A stretch of 64,000 nucleotides of DNA, from assembly GCA_963823675.1 (NCBI GenBank), contig CAWGMT010000012.1, positions 1,364,001-1,428,000 of the forward strand. The letters are read 5' to 3'. The notes under the pieces were generated by a model, which was given only the letters and a program-made list of their open reading frames with translations, did not search any database and was not told the DNA's origin. Numbering within the stretch: position 1 is the stretch's first letter; each line of letters begins with the position of its first letter. The translations under genes were made by a program, and so were the position numbers. Below, in pieces: positions 18,633 through 29,603 of this stretch. The DNA is from CAWGMT01 sp963823675. Lineage in GTDB: Bacteria; Planctomycetota; Planctomycetia; Isosphaerales; Isosphaeraceae.

Positions 18633-18672
18633 ACGAAGGACAGATCCGAGATGCCGGGCGGGAGCGGGTGGC

Positions 18673-21068
18673 TCAGTAAAGCAAGTAACGCGATCGAACT
18701 CGGCGAAACTGTTCCAGTTGGCCCGTCCAGCGAGCCATGATCGCGGCGACTGGCTTGCAGGCCAGGATATCATCATAGGCTGTCTTGCTGGCGAGCAGCC
18801 GCAAGAGCCCGTCGGGTTGCCATTCTTGGGGATAAATCGCTCGCAAATTGACTGCCAGCGTGATGCCGAGTGAGAGCGGGTCGAAGGCCTCCCAGTCGAC
18901 CACCACGATCTGGACGCCTCCGCAGCGAACACGGGCATGCTGGCGCTCTCTGGGCGTGAAGTAAATCGGTACGAAGCGAGCGCCCGGAATCGCTGCGTCG
19001 TTGAGTGCGTCCGCAAACCGGACGGGGTCGATCCAGGGAGCCCCGACCCGTTCAAATGGCGTGTCAGTGCCCCGCCCCGTGGCGAGGTTAGTGGCCTCGA
19101 GCAGCCCGACGCCGGGATACAGGATCGCCTCGGTGAGGCTTCGCATGTTCGGCGAGGGGTTGGTCCACACAAGTCCCGTGTGATCGTACAGGTCCGTCCG
19201 GACCCAGCCGCGGCAAGGAACCACCTCGAGCGTGGCGCCGATCTTCCGCTCCGAGTTATAAAGTAAAGCGAGCTCACCCACGGTCATGCCGTGGCGGACC
19301 GGCAGCGAGTGGTAGGCGATGAACGACGCATAGGCTGGGTCAGCGAGCGGACCCGAGACAGCAACGCCGCCGATCGGATTGGGCCGATCGAGAACAAACA
19401 CCTTCTTCCCGCTCGCGCGGGCCGCTTCGAGGACGAGGCCCAGCGTCGTGATGTATGTGTAGAATCGAGCGCCGATATCCTGAATGTCGTAGACCAGTGC
19501 GTCCAGACCGTCGAGGTCTTTCGGCAGCGGCTTGCGGTTCTTGCCGTAGAGGCTGACGACCGGCAGACCGGTTGCCTCGTCCTGCGAATCGGCCACGGCC
19601 GCGTCGAGTGCGCCCGAATGCCATGCTCGGGGCTGAAGAGCCGAACGAGCTTGACCTCGGGGGCGTGAAAGAGGACATCGATCGTGGACCTTCCATCGCG
19701 CGTGCGACCGGTGTGGTTGGTCACGAGCCCCACCCTGAGGTTTCGCAACGGCGCGAAGCGATTGCTGATCAGGACATCGATCCCGCACTGGACCGGGTGC
19801 ACGCCGGCCGAGCTAGCCGCTGGCGGAGCGCTCCGCGTGAGCTGGGACGGCGCTGCGACGCGCAGCGGTGCGTCGGTGATTGCGGCCGCGACCAGAGTCG
19901 CGACCTCGGACCGCAGCGCCAAGGGCGACGGCTTTTTTCCATCAGGGTGCAGGCGGCTGGTGAGAATTACCACAAAAGACTCGGTTTCGGGATCGATCCA
20001 CAAGCTAGTGCCCGTAAATCCCGTGTGGCCAAAGCTGGTGGGACCGAACAGGTTTCCACGAGGTGCCCTATAACTCGTCTCGACATCCCATCCGAGCCCG
20101 CGGCGCTGGCCTGGGGGCGTCGCCGCGGCGTCGGTCATGAGCCTTACGGCCAAGGGCGAAAGAACGCGCCGGCCGCCCGGGCCGATGCCGCCATTCAAGA
20201 GCGTCTGGGCATACACCGCCAGATCGTCGGCCGTCGCAAACAGGCCCGCGTGACCGGCGACACCTCCCAGAGCCCGGGAACGAGGGTCGTGGACAATCCC
20301 GCGCAGCATTTCGCCGCCCGGCTTGTCGCGCTCGGTGGGCGCGATTCGGTCAACCAGGATCCTGGCGTCGGTGTGCCCGTTGGCGTCGATTGGGCGGAAA
20401 TGCGCGTCGGTCATACCCAGCGGCACGAAGATGTTCTCTTTGGCGAACACGTCGAGCCGCTGGCCGCTGCGGCGTTCGACGAGCCGTCCCAGCACGAGGA
20501 AACCCACGTCGGAGTAACGGAAATGATCGCCGGGACGCGATACCAGATCGAGGTCGGCGATCCGCTTCCAGGCCTGGTCGGGGCCCTGCTGGTAATCATT
20601 GAGCGGGTTGTCGGGAACGAAGCCCGCGCGATGGCGGAGAAGCTCCTCGACGGTGATCGCGCCCTTGCCGTGACTGTCAAGCTCGGGAAGCACACGAGCG
20701 ATTCGGTCGGTCGGGCTGAGCCGGCCCTCGTCGATCAGGATCATGACCGACGTGGCCGTGGCGATCGGCTTGGTGAGCGATGCCAGATCAAAGATCGTGT
20801 CGCGGGTCATTGCCTCCGATGCCGGCTCGATCGCCCGCAGTCCCGCCGCACGGGCGTAGGCGATCCTGCCCCGGCGCCCCACCAGAACGACCGCGCCTGG
20901 GACCTTCCCCTCCGAAATGGCTCGGTCGATGGCTGCATCGATCCGCTTGAGGCGTTCGCCGTCAAAACCCAGCGACGCGGGCAGCGCTTCCGGCAAGTTC
21001 GCCCGCGCCGGGCCGTGAACCATCGAGAGCAGACAAACAACCGGCCATACCCATCGGACAGCGTTCAC
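18673..21068 (-). CDS. Serine hydrolase (beta-lactamase fold) fused to NamZ/DUF1343, frameshifted
   Basis: Starts at GTG 21068 with a signal peptide (NAVRWVWPVVCLLSMVHGPA). The N-terminal domain is class C beta-lactamase/serine hydrolase: the SxxK box is SLTK in FDLASLTKPIATATS, the Tyr motif is RYSD, and HTGFTG is the third motif. The C-terminal domain is DUF1343, known as exo-beta-N-acetylmuramidase NamZ (LRVGLVTNHTGRTRDGRS, LFSPEHGIR, then in the other frame GLPVVSLYGKNRKPLP and YDIQDIGARFYTYITTLG). The frame changes at about 19615-19625, where HGIR should continue GALDAAVADS; restoring one G in a G run repairs it. Joint function in peptidoglycan fragment recycling is inferred. Neighbours give no further clue. 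Confidence 0.8.
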
Positions 21069-21204
21069 GAAGTCATGCTCCCAACGTGCAATTCCAGCCG
21101 GGTTGCAACGACGAGGGAAATCACTTTCGATTTGATGGTCGCCTTGCGACGCGTTCAATGCAACAGGCGAGTGCTGACTGGTCCAGAAGTTCGCGCCGGC
21201 CGAA

Positions 21205-21330
21205 GGCGCAACGCGAGCCCGGTCGCGTCAGCGCCGGGAGTCCCTGGGTCAGGACTCTGGGCGCAGGCGCGACCCCGCTCGTCCAGTCGGGAACAGCGGC
21301 GAGCCCGGTCGCGTGGCCGCCGGGTTTTGT
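21205..21330. repeat. Two related GC-rich copies in intergenic DNA
   Basis: GCGAGCCCGGTCGCGT occurs at about 21211 and again at about 21300, each followed by a GCCGCCGGG-like end. Between them lie further CGCGACC pieces. Nothing coding is seen in this 270-base gap. Confidence 0.4.
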
Positions 21331-21339
21331 CGAGTCGTC

Positions 21340-22104
21340 TCACCGCGGCTTGGTCGTGTCGTCCGGCAACAGAACGGGTACGTCATCGGGTGTTGCCGGT
21401 CGGATCTCTCCGTCAGATCGCGCGGTCCGTCCCCACTTGATACCGCCCGCGGCTTTCTCGAGTGGGGCGGGCTCTGCGTCGCCGGCCCGACGCGGGACCG
21501 ACCTGGTGATCGACTGCTGCGGGATCGGTTCCAGTGCCTCGTCCGAGACCGACTCGCTCTGCTTCAAGGCTTCCAAGAGCGCCTGCCAGCGCTTGATCCC
21601 GGATTCGACCTTCTGCAGGCGGGCTCGCAGCCGGGCCTCCTCTTCCTTCAGAGTCTTGAGCTGCGATTCAGCCATTTTCCGATTCTGCTCCGCAAACGCC
21701 TGAGCATTTTTTTCAGGGTCATCGGTTCCGAGAGGCTGTTCGAAGTAACGCCCAGCGGGCGCCTGATCATCAGCGGGATTGAACTCGCGGCCCGGCGCGG
21801 GCTCGGTCAACTTCGGGGCCGGGGCCGGCACGCCAGAGTCGGGCGGCAGTGCGACACCCGGCGGCGCGGCCTCGACGTTCGATGGCGCATCCGAAAGCGC
21901 CGCCGGGCCCGGAACACCGGTCGCAGCAGGCGAGCCGGCGTCCTTCAGCTCTGCCGGTTTGATCTGCCCAGGCAGCTCAGGAGCCGGCACCACAGTGGGC
22001 TCCTTCTTCGCGTCCTGCGCCAAACCGGCGCGGCTCACCATGATCCACAGGCCCAGGCCAGCCATCGTCCCTGTCAGGACCAACCTGCCGGCGATCGTTG
22101 ACAT
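21340..22104 (-). CDS. Secreted coiled-coil protein
   Basis: 254 residues from the ATG at 22104. A signal peptide (TIAGRLVLTGTMAGLGLWIM, cleavage near GLAQ) is followed by a Pro/Ala-rich linker and then a charged helix predicted to form a coiled coil (KNAQAFAEQNRKMAESQLKT, then LKEEEARLRARLQKVESGIK, RWQALLEALKQ). The C-terminal 60 residues are polar and disordered. No recognised family. A role in envelope organisation would be a guess. Confidence 0.7.
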   Translation of the reverse strand: MSTIAGRLVLTGTMAGLGLWIMVSRAGLAQDAKKEPTVVPAPELPGQIKPAELKDAGSPAATGVPGPAALSDAPSNVEAAPPGVALPPDSGVPAPAPKLTEPAPGREFNPADDQAPAGRYFEQPLGTDDPEKNAQAFAEQNRKMAESQLKTLKEEEARLRARLQKVESGIKRWQALLEALKQSESVSDEALEPIPQQSITRSVPRRAGDAEPAPLEKAAGGIKWGRTARSDGEIRPATPDDVPVLLPDDTTKPR

Positions 22105-22131
22105 TCTCCCCACAATGCACCTCCCGTGCAC

Positions 22132-22766
22132 GATATTCCCAGGCGAAATCAGTGCCGACCCAATTGTCCAGTGTCCGGTCTCGCTCGGAAGTCATCGTTC
22201 TTCCAAGTCGATGCACGCCACGCGAACGCTCGAAAAAGCCAACAGCCTCTATTCCGGCGGATTACGATACCCGGAGCAACCGCCTCTCGCAAGCCATGCG
22301 ATGAACCCCTCAGCCGCCGAAAACCCGACGAGATATTAGGCTGAATACGCATTTTGAATCACCGGGGAGGGTCAGCAAAGGCACTGATGGCAGCGGCGGA
22401 CTGATCGGCGGCCCGCACACTGGCGACTTGATCGGGGTCCCGTTCGGGCATGGTTCAAAACAGCCCTTTTTGAGGTAACACTAGGGACGGTATCTATACC
22501 TCTGTCTCGATTTCGGTTCGCGTCAAGGCGATCGGATTCGTGCAGTTTCACCCAATTCTGCCGATCATGGCGGAAGTTGCAGACGCGAGGGCTAAGACGG
22601 CAGCCGGGGCGAGAGCGGTTGTTGCGATCCAGCAGGAATGGTGAGTTGGACGGGTTATTCCGTCATCCAACCGCATACTCGGCACATACTTGGCACGCGC
22701 CAGAACCTGCCAAGTATGCCAAGTATGCACGTGGCGGGCGACAATATTGAGTAGCCGCGCCGTCTC
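22132..22766. other. Intergenic region with one hairpin repeat
   Basis: No gene is supported here. Apart from the repeat at 22673-22728 there is nothing distinctive. Two divergently placed genes lie far enough away that promoters of both could be here, but no clear boxes were found. Confidence 0.5.
22673..22728. repeat. TACTCGGCA/TGCCAAGTA hairpin repeat
   Basis: The left arm GCATACTCGGCACATACTTG and the right arm CCAAGTATGCCAAGTATGC are near-perfect reverse complements with a loop of about 15 bases. The same element with the same preceding ATTCCGTC...CCGCATACTC context occurs at 61936-62009. Confidence 0.7.
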
Positions 22767-24743
22767 TTAGATTGTCGGATCCTCGCTGGGGACGAAGGCG
22801 CCCGAGAGCGACTGGAGGGGAGGGACCGGACAGCCGAGCGAGTCGGCGATGGCGCGGAGCAGCTCGCCCTCCTCGAGCGTGACCCGCCCGTCGGCCCCGA
22901 TGCAAGCCGCGCAGGCGCCCAAGATCCGCCTCTTGAGCGGCGGCGAGGCGGCGTCAAGCTCGTTCAAAGCAAGATCGAGCGACTTCAAATCGAGGTCGCG
23001 CGGCGGCAGAGAGGCATCAGTGCCAGGCCAGCCCAGGGCCTGTATCCCCAGAGCAAATGCGCTTGCTGCATCGGCGGGCTGCGCGCTGCCGACGTGTGCC
23101 AGGGCCCCGAGAACGTGCCGGACCGGACCGACGAGCGGCTCGGGCGAGCGGTAACGGACGGCGGGCGAGAGGGCATAGCCATAGCGCGTGGCCACATGGC
23201 GCAGCAGAAGCCGCTGCAATGCGTATTCATAGAGACTCACGTGATTATCGGCAAGGGCGAGATCGCGCACCGCCCTGACGAACGACTCGAACTGAGCGCG
23301 CGACAGCCGCGAAAGAGCCGGGGCGGCCATCGAAACCAGGGGCAGGCGCAGCTCGGGAGTCAGGCGATGGACAATCGGCAGCACCTTCTCGACCTCACTG
23401 CAAAGAGCCGGTTCGGCGTGCTGGCCGAGCCGATCAAGCAGCGACCTGCGCATCGTTTCGTTCTCGTGGTCCAGAAGCAGAGCGAAGACGATCGCCCGCG
23501 CCCCGAATGGGTCATAAGCCAGCGACTTGAGCAGATCGGGCAACGAGGTCAGGATCGCCGAAGCGTAGGCGAGCTGCTCGGGCTCCACCGTGCCGATGCG
23601 ATCGACTACCTGCGCGGCATTGAAGGCAAAGACACCCCGGCCGGGGCGCGCCTGTGGAGTGAGGGACCTACGCGACTCTGCCTCCGGCGCAACCGGCTCC
23701 GGCGTGGTCACGTGAACCTTGGAGAAGTCGCCGTCGAACGATGGGTCGATGCGACGGATCCGCTCGACGAGCGGCGGGTGGGTCGCGAGAACCCCCAGGA
23801 ATCGGCCCATCGCGTCGCCGAAGAAGAGGTGGCTGGCCTCCTGAGCCTCGGGAGCGCGAACGCGGGAACCCTCCGCGAGAGCGCCGATCTTCTTGAGAGC
23901 ACCGGCGATGCCGTCGGGATTGCGCGTGAACTGCACGGCCGACGCATCGGCCAGAAACTCCCGCTGCCGGCTCACGGCGGCCTTGATCAGGTTGCCGAAG
24001 AGGACGCCGACATAGCCCAGCACGTAGAGCGCCAGTCCGACCAGTGGCCAGGGATTGACGCCGCGCTTCTCGCCGTCGCGCCGCTGCTCATACTGGTACG
24101 AGCCGGCGGTCGAGCGAAAGATGATCCACCCGGTGATGCTGATCAGCAGGATCCCATAGAGCACGCCGATCAGCCGGATGTTGAGCCTCATGTCGCCGTT
24201 GAAGATGTGGCTGAACTCGTGGGCGATGACCCCCTGAAGTTCGTCGCGCGTGAGGTTCCGGATACAGCCGCGGGTCACGCCGATGACCGCGTCGCGGGGC
24301 GTGAAGCCGGCGGCGAAGGCATTGATCCCGTCTTCCTGCTCGAGCAGATACACCGGCGGCACCGGCGTTCCCGATGCGATAGCCATCTCCTCGACGACGT
24401 TCAAGATCTTGCGCTCGTCGGGGTCGGCCGTCTGATGCTGAAGCGGCCGGCCGCCCATCATCTCGGCCACGTTGTGGCCGCCGCTGGCCAGCGAGGCGAT
24501 CCGGTACGCGCTTCCGCCGCCGATCAAGGTCAGGGTCAGAAGCGCGACCCCTCCGAAGAGCCCGGGGTCCCAGAGAGGGAAGCCCGTGTGCAACCTGGAC
24601 GCATCGCGCGAACCCGAGAGGGCGAGCGCGCCCTCCAGGATGGCGTAAACCAGCAGGACGATCAGCACCACCGCGACGATGAAGTAGAAGACCAGGAGAC
24701 CGGTCTTCCGCCGGGCGGATTCCTGGTGTTGGAAGAAGTCCAT
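22767..24743 (-). CDS. M48 family membrane metalloprotease (HtpX/Ste24-like)
   Basis: 658 residues. Two N-terminal membrane helices (LLVFYFIVAVVLIVLLVYAI and FGGVALLTLTLIGGG) precede the M48 catalytic core: PPVYLLEQEDGINAFAAGF, zinc site HEFSH (175-179) in GVIAHEFSHIFNGDMRLN, and the third ligand Glu in REFLADASAVQFTRNPDG. Two more helices lie between (LIGVLYGILLISITGWIIF and VGLALYVLGYVGVLFGNLI). A long C-terminal extension of about 280 residues, ending in a tellurite-resistance TerB-like helical part (CAACIGADGRVTLEEGELLR), is absent from plain HtpX. The start codon overlaps the LemA stop by one base (TGATG), a common M48-LemA operon pairing in membrane quality control. Confidence 0.9.
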   Translation of the reverse strand: MDFFQHQESARRKTGLLVFYFIVAVVLIVLLVYAILEGALALSGSRDASRLHTGFPLWDPGLFGGVALLTLTLIGGGSAYRIASLASGGHNVAEMMGGRPLQHQTADPDERKILNVVEEMAIASGTPVPPVYLLEQEDGINAFAAGFTPRDAVIGVTRGCIRNLTRDELQGVIAHEFSHIFNGDMRLNIRLIGVLYGILLISITGWIIFRSTAGSYQYEQRRDGEKRGVNPWPLVGLALYVLGYVGVLFGNLIKAAVSRQREFLADASAVQFTRNPDGIAGALKKIGALAEGSRVRAPEAQEASHLFFGDAMGRFLGVLATHPPLVERIRRIDPSFDGDFSKVHVTTPEPVAPEAESRRSLTPQARPGRGVFAFNAAQVVDRIGTVEPEQLAYASAILTSLPDLLKSLAYDPFGARAIVFALLLDHENETMRRSLLDRLGQHAEPALCSEVEKVLPIVHRLTPELRLPLVSMAAPALSRLSRAQFESFVRAVRDLALADNHVSLYEYALQRLLLRHVATRYGYALSPAVRYRSPEPLVGPVRHVLGALAHVGSAQPADAASAFALGIQALGWPGTDASLPPRDLDLKSLDLALNELDAASPPLKRRILGACAACIGADGRVTLEEGELLRAIADSLGCPVPPLQSLSGAFVPSEDPTI

Positions 24744-25360
24744 CAGAATGAAACCCGTGGCGCTTCGCGTTCCTTGGGCGACTCGGTCTCGAAGAGCTGT
24801 GCCGGGACAAAACCGACCATACCCGCGACCAGATTATTGGGGAATTTCTCGATCTCGGTGTTATAAGCGGTCACGGCGTCGTTGAACGCCTGGCGGGAAA
24901 ACGCGACCTTGTTCTCGGTGGAGGTCAGCTCCTCCTGGAGCGCCAGCAGGTTCTGGTTGGCCTTGAGATCGGGATAAGCCTCGGAGAGCGCAAACAGCCG
25001 CCCGAGAGCACCTGAGAGCTGTGTTTCCGCCACGTTGAGGCCGGTCATCGCGGTCGGGTCTCCCGGGCTTATCGCCGCGCGCTGGCTGGCCGTGACGGCG
25101 GAATTTCGCGCATTGATCACGGCCTCGAGCGTCTCGCGCTCGTGCTTCATGTAGCCCTTGGCCGTCTCGACGAGATTGGGAATCAGATCGTAGCGCCGCT
25201 TGAGCTGAACGTCGATCTGACTGTACGCATTCTTGTAGCGGTTGCGGAGAGTGACCAGGCTGTTGTACAGCGCGATCATGAAGAGAACGAACAGCACGAC
25301 CACGACGACCGGGATGATCAGAATCACGGCCAACGAGCTCAAGGCGAACAGCACGGGCAT
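24743..25360 (-). CDS. lemA: LemA family protein
   Basis: 205 residues. One N-terminal membrane helix (LAVILIIPVVVVVLFVLFMI) is followed by the LemA helical bundle with hallmarks YNSLVTLRNRYKNAYSQIDV, QLKRRYDLIPNLVETAKGYM, HERETLEAVINAR, and SEAYPDLKANQNLLALQEEL, then FNDAVTAYNTEIEKFPNNLV. Length and order match the family. It is translationally coupled to the M48 protease downstream; the pair recurs widely and is thought to handle membrane proteins, though LemA has no known enzymatic activity. Confidence 0.93.
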   Translation of the reverse strand: MPVLFALSSLAVILIIPVVVVVLFVLFMIALYNSLVTLRNRYKNAYSQIDVQLKRRYDLIPNLVETAKGYMKHERETLEAVINARNSAVTASQRAAISPGDPTAMTGLNVAETQLSGALGRLFALSEAYPDLKANQNLLALQEELTSTENKVAFSRQAFNDAVTAYNTEIEKFPNNLVAGMVGFVPAQLFETESPKEREAPRVSF

Positions 25361-25781
25361 GAGGTTTCAACTCCCTGGGAAGAATCCGCAGCACACGACG
25401 ACCCGCACCAGCCGCGGGTGGGAGGAACGGCTAATGGTTCACTGCAACAGTCGGAAGACCGATGCGTTGAGAGTGCGCGGCCGGCCAACGCTCGGCGACT
25501 TCTGCAAGTGCCCCCGGGCGGTCCTCGACGGCAACGATTGTGACCGCGGTTTGACACGAAGTCGAGACCTTTGGCTCAGATCATTCCGGATTCCGCCGCT
25601 CGAACAGGTCAGGACCACCGCACGAATCTTTTGATTGGAAGAACTCGATGGCGTGCCGCCGGGAATCCTGATAATATCCAGATGGAGCGCGGCTGCATAT
25701 CGCGTCAACGGCAGTGCGTGGAAAGCTGCCGGTGTTCACTCGCATCGACCGCCGCTGGTTCCTCGTCTGGAACGGAGGGTG

Positions 25782-28282
25782 ATGATGCCGCCTTTCTTGC
25801 CCCTCGCCGACAGCAATGGGAATCAAGACCGTGCACGAGCTCAGAACGAATTCCGGGCCAACCCGGATCCGGATGCGACGTACGAGCTGAGTGAGGAAGG
25901 CCGGGGCACGGCCCGGACCGAGATCATGGACGAAGACCGTTCGGCCCATTCCCCGGGGTCATCGAGCACGAACGCATGGCCGATCGGACCGGACGGAGAA
26001 GCGATACTCCCTGACTTCGCGGTTGCGGATTCGCTCTACGGCCCGGGATCGCCAAGTGCGGCCGGGGCGCTGGCGATCGTCGCGCCCCGGGGCCTCCTCG
26101 GCCATTACCGCATCGTCCGCCCGCTCGGACAAGGGAACATGGGGGTCGTGTTCCTGGCGCAGGACCTGACGCTCGATCGTGCAGTGGCGATCAAGGTCCT
26201 CGCGCCGGAGCGGGCTTTGAACCCCGATGCTCGTCTCCGTTTTATCCGCGAGGCGAAATCGGCCGCGGCGATCCATCACGAGAACGTCGTGCCCGTGTAT
26301 GCCGTCGAACCAATCGGGCAAGCTGCCGTTCCTCGTGATGAAATTCGTCGAACGGGAAGTCGCTGGAGGAGAAGATCAAGAGCGAGGGCCCCCTCGCGCC
26401 GGCCGAGGTGATCCGGCTGGGGATCCAGATCGCCTCGGGTCTGGCCGCGGCGCATGCCCGGGGGCTCATTCACCGCGATATCAAGCCCAGCAACATCTTG
26501 CTCGACGGGCCTTCCGAGGAGGTCCGCATCAGCGATTTCGGGCTGGCGCGCGCTCTCGACGATGCCGGCATCACGCAGGAGGGAACCATCGCGGGGACAC
26601 CGCTTTATATGGCCCCCGAGCAAGCGCGGGGTGAAGCGGTCAACCACAGGGCTGACCTTTACAGCTTGGGCAGCGTTCTCTACGCGGCATGCGTCGGCCG
26701 GCCTCCATTCCAGGGTGCCTCCACGATGGCCGTACTGCGCCGCGTCTGCGATGAGTCTCCCGGAGCGGTTCTTCAGGTCCGGCCGCAATTGCCCCCCGTC
26801 TTGTCCGACTTGATCGCCAAGCTGCACGCGCGGGATCCCGCCGACCGCGTGCAGACGGCGGCAGAGGTCGCGAGCATCCTCAAGTCGGTCGCGGAAAACC
26901 CCAAGCCATCGAGCGCCCACACGACCGAGCCGCTACAGTTCAAGGCAGCATCGGCCGGCCGCCGCAAGTCGCGCAGGCGATGGCTCGCCGCGTGGGTGCT
27001 GCTGTCGATACCGGCCGTGGCGCTGGGCTTCACCGAGGCTGCGGGCATCACCCACGTTTCGGAGCTCATGACCACCGTGCTCAATATCCGCACGCCCAGC
27101 GGAACGCTTGTGGTCGAGGTCGACGACCCCGGCGTCAGCGTGCTGGTCGAGGACGGAGGCGAACAACTCGTCATCACGGGAACGGGGTTCCACGAAGTGC
27201 GTCTTCGCCCCGGCCGCCACGCGGTACGGACGACCAAGGACGGCACCCCGGCGGTTGAAGAATCGGTGACCATCACCCAGGGCGGGAAGCAGGTGGTGAA
27301 GGTCACGCAATCAGGAGACCTCCTGGCGCGAAACGATTTCCCGAGCTCCCTGGCAACCCTGCGCGGCCACAGCCAAGGACTCAACGCCGTCGCCTTCAGG
27401 CCGCCGCAAGGCGATCGGATCGCAACGGCCAGCTACGATCGGACGGTGAAAATATGGGACCGATCGAGTCTCCACGTCATCGCTACACTGGGCCGCCACA
27501 AGGACGCCGTTTTCGGGCTGGCCTACTCGCCTGACGGCAAACTGCTGGCCACCTGCGGCTGGGATCGCGTCGTACGGCTCTGGAACGCCCAGACCGCCGA
27601 GCTGGTCGCGGAGTTGCCGGGACATGCGAACTGGGTCTGGTCGGTGGCCTTCTCGCCGGACGGCGCCACCCTCGCCTCGGCCGGCGCCGACCTCACCGTC
27701 AGGTTCTGGGACGTGGCCAAGCGCACGGAGCGGGCCTCGTTCTCGACGCACTCGATCGCCCGCAACCTCATCTACAGCCCGGACGGCAAGTTCCTCGTGA
27801 CGGCCCACGATGCCCCCGAACGGCGCAATCTCATCGTCTGGAACGCCGCAACGCGCGAGCTCATCACTGTCCTCGAAGGGCATCCCGGCGGCGCCGTGTG
27901 CCTGGCATTCTCGCCCGACGGCAGCACGCTCGCTTCGGGCGGTTACGACCGTTCGGCCGCATTCTGGAATGTCGCATCCTGGACGCTCCGCCGCCGCCTC
28001 CTGGACCATGACTTCCCCGTGTACGCGGTAGCCTTCTCGCCCGACGGCCGGATCCTGGCCGCCGGCGAAGGCGACTATCGACACGTGGACCAGCCCGGGC
28101 AGGTCAAACTCTGGGATGTCTCCTCCGGACACAACCTGGCGACGCTCCGTGAACATCAGGGGGGCATCATCGGCGCGGCCTTCTCGCCCGATGACAAGAC
28201 CCTGGCAACCGCATCCGCCGACTTCACGGCCAAGCTCTGGAATGTGCCCGCCAAACCGGGCACGAAGAGCCCGGCGAGGTAG
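25782..28282 (+). CDS. Ser/Thr protein kinase with WD40 propeller, frameshifted
   Basis: Start at ATG 25782 (or 25785), preceded by GGAGG at 25774. After a disordered leader, the kinase domain shows the glycine loop LGQGNMGVVFLA, catalytic Lys in VAIKVL, loop LIHRDIKPSNILL, DFG in ISDFGLARAL, and GTPLYMAPEQARGE. A membrane helix (WLAAWVLLSIPAVALGF) and a PEGA-like stretch follow, then 7-8 WD40 repeats. Two single-base insertions break the N-lobe: one at about 26315 (after YAVE, where SGKLPFLVMKFV follows in another frame) and one at about 26347 (where GKSLEEKIKSEGPLAPAEV returns in a third). Both look like an extra C after GAA. A Hanks-type receptor kinase with WD40 sensor or scaffold is a typical planctomycete architecture. 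Confidence 0.85.
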
Positions 28283-28330
28283 GCTCGCGTCCGGGCTGCA
28301 ACACGACACGCGGCCGCCTGGTCGCACCAA

Positions 28331-29603
28331 TCACCGCGACTCGGGACTGTCGGAGCTCTTACCCACGCCCCAGCAACTCGCTGAGCTCGGAATGCCGAGA
28401 TCCGAATGCCCGAAGAATTCGTGCACCGCGCGTCGCACGCCGGTCCAGGTGTAATCGTGACCGGCGAGCATCCCGCCGGGTCGGATCTTGGGCCACCACG
28501 CGCGGAGGTCGTTGACTACGGACTCGTAGGAGTGATTCGCGTCGAGGAAGACGAAATCGACCGAGGCGTCGGCAAAGATCGCCGCGGCGCCTACCGACGG
28601 CGCGATGATCGGCGTGACGATCTCGTTGAGGCCGCACAGAAAGACGTTGCGGACGAGCTCACTGGCAATCGAGCCCCACGCTGGCTCTGGGAGCGTGTCG
28701 CCACCAAGGCCGTGCTCGACTGCGAAGACGGCGATCGGCACGCCGCGGCGACGGACCTCGCTTCCGAGGAACGCAACCGACCGACCGTGCCAGCATCCAA
28801 CCTCCACGAGGCGGGCACCCGGGCAAGCGGCATGCACGATCCGAGTGTAGAGGGCCTCGAAGTCGAACCATCCCGGGAGCTGGTGCCACGAACAAGCGAC
28901 CGGAGCGGGTTCGGTCAGGTCAGCGACGAATGTCGCGGACTGGTGAAACGGGCCCTGCCCGGTGCTGGTCCGACCGACGTGCTGGACGAGCGAGGGCTGG
29001 GTTGTGTAGATCGGAATTCCCGCCTCGCTCGCATATCGGGCCAGATTGAGATCTTGGGGCCTGACCCAATTGTCCATACCGTGGCAGCGGAGATAGTCGG
29101 GAAACTCGGCCAACGCGCGGCCGGCGTAGAGCACGGCCTGATGACCGAAGTACGCGCCGGGGTCGAGCGTAACGCGGCCGCTGCCGGTGGCCTCGACGAA
29201 GGCCTCATGCCAGTAGAGGCTCAGGAGGTAGTCGCTCTGATTGCGCTCGATCTCGGCGATGACCCGCGTCAGGAAGGGCCGCCAACCGCGCGCGAAAACA
29301 ACGTCGTCCTCGCAGAGCAAAAGACGGCGTTGGTGCCGAGCGTCAACGAGCGCGCCAGAAGTTCCATGAAGCGCGTTCACCGTGCGGCCGATCCGCCCAG
29401 TCGCGGAACTCGCCGGGCGACGGCAGGACGATCCGCAACTCGGGGTCGTCGCGGTAGCGGTCGAGGTACGACGCATCGAGCGACCCGACCAGAAGCGCGA
29501 CTCGCCTCTCCTGGCCGAGGCTTTCGAGCGCCTGGTGAATGTAGGGCTCCGGCCGCGAGACGGTGACGAACGTGATGGGAATATCGGCGTCGGGGTCATT
29601 CAT
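28331..29603 (-). CDS. Glycosyltransferase-like / class I methyltransferase, frameshifted
   Basis: Starts MNDPDADIPITFVTVSRPEP and reads to about 29350 (SWNFWRA); it then continues in another frame (LVDARHQRRLLLCEDDVVFA), so two bases are probably missing in a CGCG run. The first 200 residues resemble nucleotide-sugar-type transferases (LCEDDVVF). The last 180 form a SAM-dependent methyltransferase of the Methyltransf_24 type: LVEVGCWHGRSVAFLGSEV as motif I, VDFVFLDANHSYESVVNDL, and PGGMLAGHDYTWTGVRRAV. The start codon overlaps the stop of the upstream glycosyltransferase (ATGA), so both are one transcript. Glycan decoration is the likely role. Confidence 0.7.

Noticed and set aside
19572..21440. 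A 622-codon plus-strand frame opposite the serine hydrolase-NamZ gene
   Set aside because: No domain signature, and the opposite strand has SLTK and NamZ motifs.
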